A DNA stretch of 15,366 bases, from positions 1 through 15,366 of the forward strand of contig JAUXFU010000001.1 of NCBI GenBank assembly GCA_030622705.1. The letters are read 5' to 3'. The position numbers and the translations under genes were made by a program. The notes below the pieces were generated by a model, which searched no databases, was not told the DNA's origin, and was given only the letters and a program-made list of their open reading frames with translations. Positions 13,348 to 15,366 of this stretch are shown one piece after another. Within the stretch, counting starts at the first letter, position 1, and the number at the start of each line of letters is the position of its first letter. The stretch is from Candidatus Omnitrophota bacterium (lineage in GTDB: Bacteria; Omnitrophota; Koll11; Gygaellales; JAHJCI01).

Positions 13348-14522
13348 TGAAAGAATTCTTAGAGGGTTCACAGACAATAGCCAGGATTATCAGGTTGTGT
13401 AAGCCGGGGGTAATCTCTGCTTACCCGATTACTCCTCAGACACATATCGTCGAAGGGTTAGCGCAAATGGTGGCCGATGGTAAGCTTGACTCACAGTTTA
13501 TCAACGTGGAGAGTGAGCATTCAGCCGCCTCAGTAGTTTTGGGCGCTTCGGCGACGGGGGTACGGGTTTATACCGCAACCAGTTCCCAGGGCCTATTTCT
13601 TATGGCCGAGGTTTTGTTTAATATTGCCGGGATGCGTCTTCCGATTGTGCTTACCTGTGCTAACCGGGCAATGTCAGCCCCGATTTCTATCTGGAATGAC
13701 CAGCAGGATTCGGTTTCTCTGCGTGATAGCGGTTTAGTCCAGCTTTATGCCGAGAATATTCAGGAGGCAGCGGATTTACATATAGTTGCTTATCGTCTTG
13801 CCGAGGACAGGAAGGTTATGCTTCCGGTAATGGTTTGTATTGACGGCTATATACTGACTCACGGAATCGAAACGGTGGATATGCCTGAGCAGGAAAAGGT
13901 AGATAAATTTCTGCCTGCATACCGGCCTGCTTATAAATTAGATGTTGATAAACCGATAACCTTGGGATGTCTGGCTGACCCGGATTATTATATGGAGACA
14001 CGTTTTGCGATTCAGGAAACCTATAAAGAGCTCGCTAAATTTATGCCTCAATTGTTTGAGGAATTTCATTCAACCTTTGGGCGTAATTATGGTTTTGTAG
14101 AGAAATACCGTTTGGAAGACGCAGAAAAGGTGATTGTAGCAATGGGTTCGGTCTGCGGGACGATTAAGGATGTAGTAGATGAGTTAAGGAAGAAGGGCAA
14201 AAAGGTTGGCCTGCTTAAAATCTGGGTTTTGCGTCCTTTTCCTTCTGAGCAAATCTACAATGCACTGAAGGGAATTTCGCGGGTAGCCGTATTAGACCGT
14301 GCCTTATCATTAGGCTCGTTTGCGCCTTTGGCTTCGGAGATTAAGACCGTATTCTTTGGCAAGAAAAAAACGCCAAAGGTAATCAGTAGTTTTATTGCCG
14401 GTCTCGGAGGCAGGGATATTACCAGAGAGAGCATAAAACAGATATTTCGCCAGCTGAATCAAAGAGAGGTTTCGGGTAAATTCATTGATTTGAAGCCGGA
14501 ATTATTACAGGAGAAAATATGA
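13347..14522 (+). CDS. porA: 2-oxoacid:ferredoxin oxidoreductase, alpha subunit
   Basis: Alpha subunit, 391 residues, carrying the TPP pyrimidine domain and the transketolase C-like domain. Key stretches are PGVISAYPITPQTHIVEGL (20-38), the pyruvate-type signature, then NVESEHSAASVVLGASATG with the conserved glutamate, and TATSSQGLFLMAEVL. The C-terminal domain contains VIVAMGSVCGTIKDVVDELRKKGK and LRPFPSEQI. The frame is open further upstream to 13278, but those codons lie inside porD; ATG 13347, joined to the porD stop as TAATG, gives the family N-terminus MKEFLEGSQTIARI. There is no strong separate SD, so translation is probably coupled to porD. YPITPQT favours pyruvate, but 2-oxoisovalerate cannot be excluded. 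Confidence 0.95.
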   Translation: MKEFLEGSQTIARIIRLCKPGVISAYPITPQTHIVEGLAQMVADGKLDSQFINVESEHSAASVVLGASATGVRVYTATSSQGLFLMAEVLFNIAGMRLPIVLTCANRAMSAPISIWNDQQDSVSLRDSGLVQLYAENIQEAADLHIVAYRLAEDRKVMLPVMVCIDGYILTHGIETVDMPEQEKVDKFLPAYRPAYKLDVDKPITLGCLADPDYYMETRFAIQETYKELAKFMPQLFEEFHSTFGRNYGFVEKYRLEDAEKVIVAMGSVCGTIKDVVDELRKKGKKVGLLKIWVLRPFPSEQIYNALKGISRVAVLDRALSLGSFAPLASEIKTVFFGKKKTPKVISSFIAGLGGRDITRESIKQIFRQLNQREVSGKFIDLKPELLQEKI

Positions 14523-15366
14523 GTGGCTCGCAGCTAAAATCTTTATTTTCCTCTGGGCATACAGCCTGCGCCGGATGCGGTCAGTCAATTGCCGCGCGTT
14601 TAGTTGTTGATATTACCGGGCCGAATACCATTATTGCCAATAATACCGGTTGCCTCGAGGTTTTCTCCACAAAATACCCGGAATCTGCCTGGGGTATGCC
14701 TTGGATTCACTCCCTGTTTGAAAACGCCGCGGCTGTTGCCTCGGGTATCGAAGCGGCCTTAATATATTTAAATAAAAAAGAGAATGTTACTGTTATTTGT
14801 CAGGCAGGAGATGGCGGGAGCGCTGATATTGGCCTACAGGCGTTATCCGGGATGTGGGAAAGAGGCCACGACGTGCTTTCTATCTGTTATGATAATGAGG
14901 CATATGAAAATACCGGGATACAAAGAAGCGGCTTGACTCCCTATAATGCCAGTACTACTACCTCTCCATCGGGAGTTCAGTCTTTTGGCAATCCCCGGCC
15001 CAAAAAGCCGCTTCCGGAGATTGCTAATGCTCACGGGATTGCCTACACAGCTGTTGCTTCAGTGGGTTTTCCTCAGGACCTGCAGAAGAAAGTAAGAAAA
15101 GCAGTAGGTATTAAGGGCCCTAAATATCTGCAAATTCATGTTCCCTGTCCTCTGGGTTGGGGGTATTCTTCAGATTTAACTTGTCAGGTTGCCAAGCTTG
15201 CGGTTCAAACCGGACTTTATCCATTATTTGAATATGAAGACGGCATATTAACCGGGGTGCGTAAGATTACCCCTGTGCCGGTTGAGGAGTATCTTAAGTC
15301 TCAGCGGCGATTCAGGCATGTTATTAATAATCCTGCTGAATTGGCCAAGATTCAGGACGTTGCTAA
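14519..15366 (+). CDS. porB: 2-oxoacid:ferredoxin oxidoreductase, beta subunit (3' end beyond window)
   Basis: Beta subunit holding the TPP pyrophosphate-binding domain and a proximal [4Fe-4S] cluster. The start overlaps the porA stop (ATGA). The frame stays open to the window edge, so 282 codons are visible of an expected 300 or so. Cluster cysteines appear as C17 and C20 (CAGCGQ), C45 (NTGCLEVF) and C210 (VPCPLGWGY). The TPP/Mg motif is AGDGGSADIG with D98, followed by YDNEAYENTG with N126, the standard spacing. TPSGVQSFGNPRPKK also fits PorB. The missing end is only the window boundary, not a truncated gene. Confidence 0.95.
   Translation, partial: MSGSQLKSLFSSGHTACAGCGQSIAARLVVDITGPNTIIANNTGCLEVFSTKYPESAWGMPWIHSLFENAAAVASGIEAALIYLNKKENVTVICQAGDGGSADIGLQALSGMWERGHDVLSICYDNEAYENTGIQRSGLTPYNASTTTSPSGVQSFGNPRPKKPLPEIANAHGIAYTAVASVGFPQDLQKKVRKAVGIKGPKYLQIHVPCPLGWGYSSDLTCQVAKLAVQTGLYPLFEYEDGILTGVRKITPVPVEEYLKSQRRFRHVINNPAELAKIQDVA

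Noticed and set aside
1..15366. A new defence, toxin or mobile system
   Set aside because: All long frames correspond to known metabolic, redox or secretion families. No transposase, integrase, nuclease or toxin-antitoxin pair was seen on either strand.

Overview
The window is a 15.4 kb stretch of an anaerobic bacterial genome with genes tightly packed on the + strand. Sixteen genes are supported. They cover branched-chain amino acid synthesis, one shikimate-pathway step, a prepilin peptidase, a small sulfur/redox cluster, NAD salvage, a MetE-like protein and a four-subunit 2-oxoacid:ferredoxin oxidoreductase. The ferredoxin-dependent oxidoreductase, the moderate G+C content by eye, and spacers filled with short dispersed repeats fit an uncultured environmental lineage. 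My best guess is candidate phylum Omnitrophota, held with low confidence because no rRNA or marker gene is present. No phage, transposase, CRISPR array, tRNA or rRNA was seen.

Layout. (1) 62-6704: ilvB, ilvN, ilvC, leuA, aroE and pilD. leuA/aroE and aroE/pilD overlap, so this looks like one operon making acetolactate, dihydroxyisovalerate and isopropylmalate, with shikimate dehydrogenase and a type IV prepilin peptidase attached. (2) 6705-6906: a gene-free spacer built of inverted copies of a dispersed repeat. (3) 6907-9257: a TtcA-like PP-loop ATPase, a flavodoxin-like protein and a CcdA-TlpA fusion. (4) 9313-12424: nicotinate phosphoribosyltransferase, nicotinamidase-like hydrolase and a stand-alone MetE-C-like protein. 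(5) 12413-15366: a near-consensus sigma70-type promoter, then porG, porD, porA and porB. porB runs off the window end.

The gene content is mostly housekeeping, and I found no convincing new defence or mobile system. Two things deserve attention. First, both biosynthetic dehydrogenases in the first operon (IlvC and AroE) have lost the usual NADP 2'-phosphate-binding residues and carry an acidic residue there. This predicts NADH-linked rather than NADPH-linked biosynthesis, in a genome segment that also carries NAD salvage genes. Second, several spacers hold a distinct short repeat structure. The most striking is the whole ilvB-ilvN spacer, a 9-bp-periodic array facing its own inverted copy, with the ilvN ribosome-binding site in the bulge. 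Others are an 8-bp x5 array in front of ilvB, a CCACAGAGAACACAGAG-type family seen in four copies, and G4A/TC4 hairpins.
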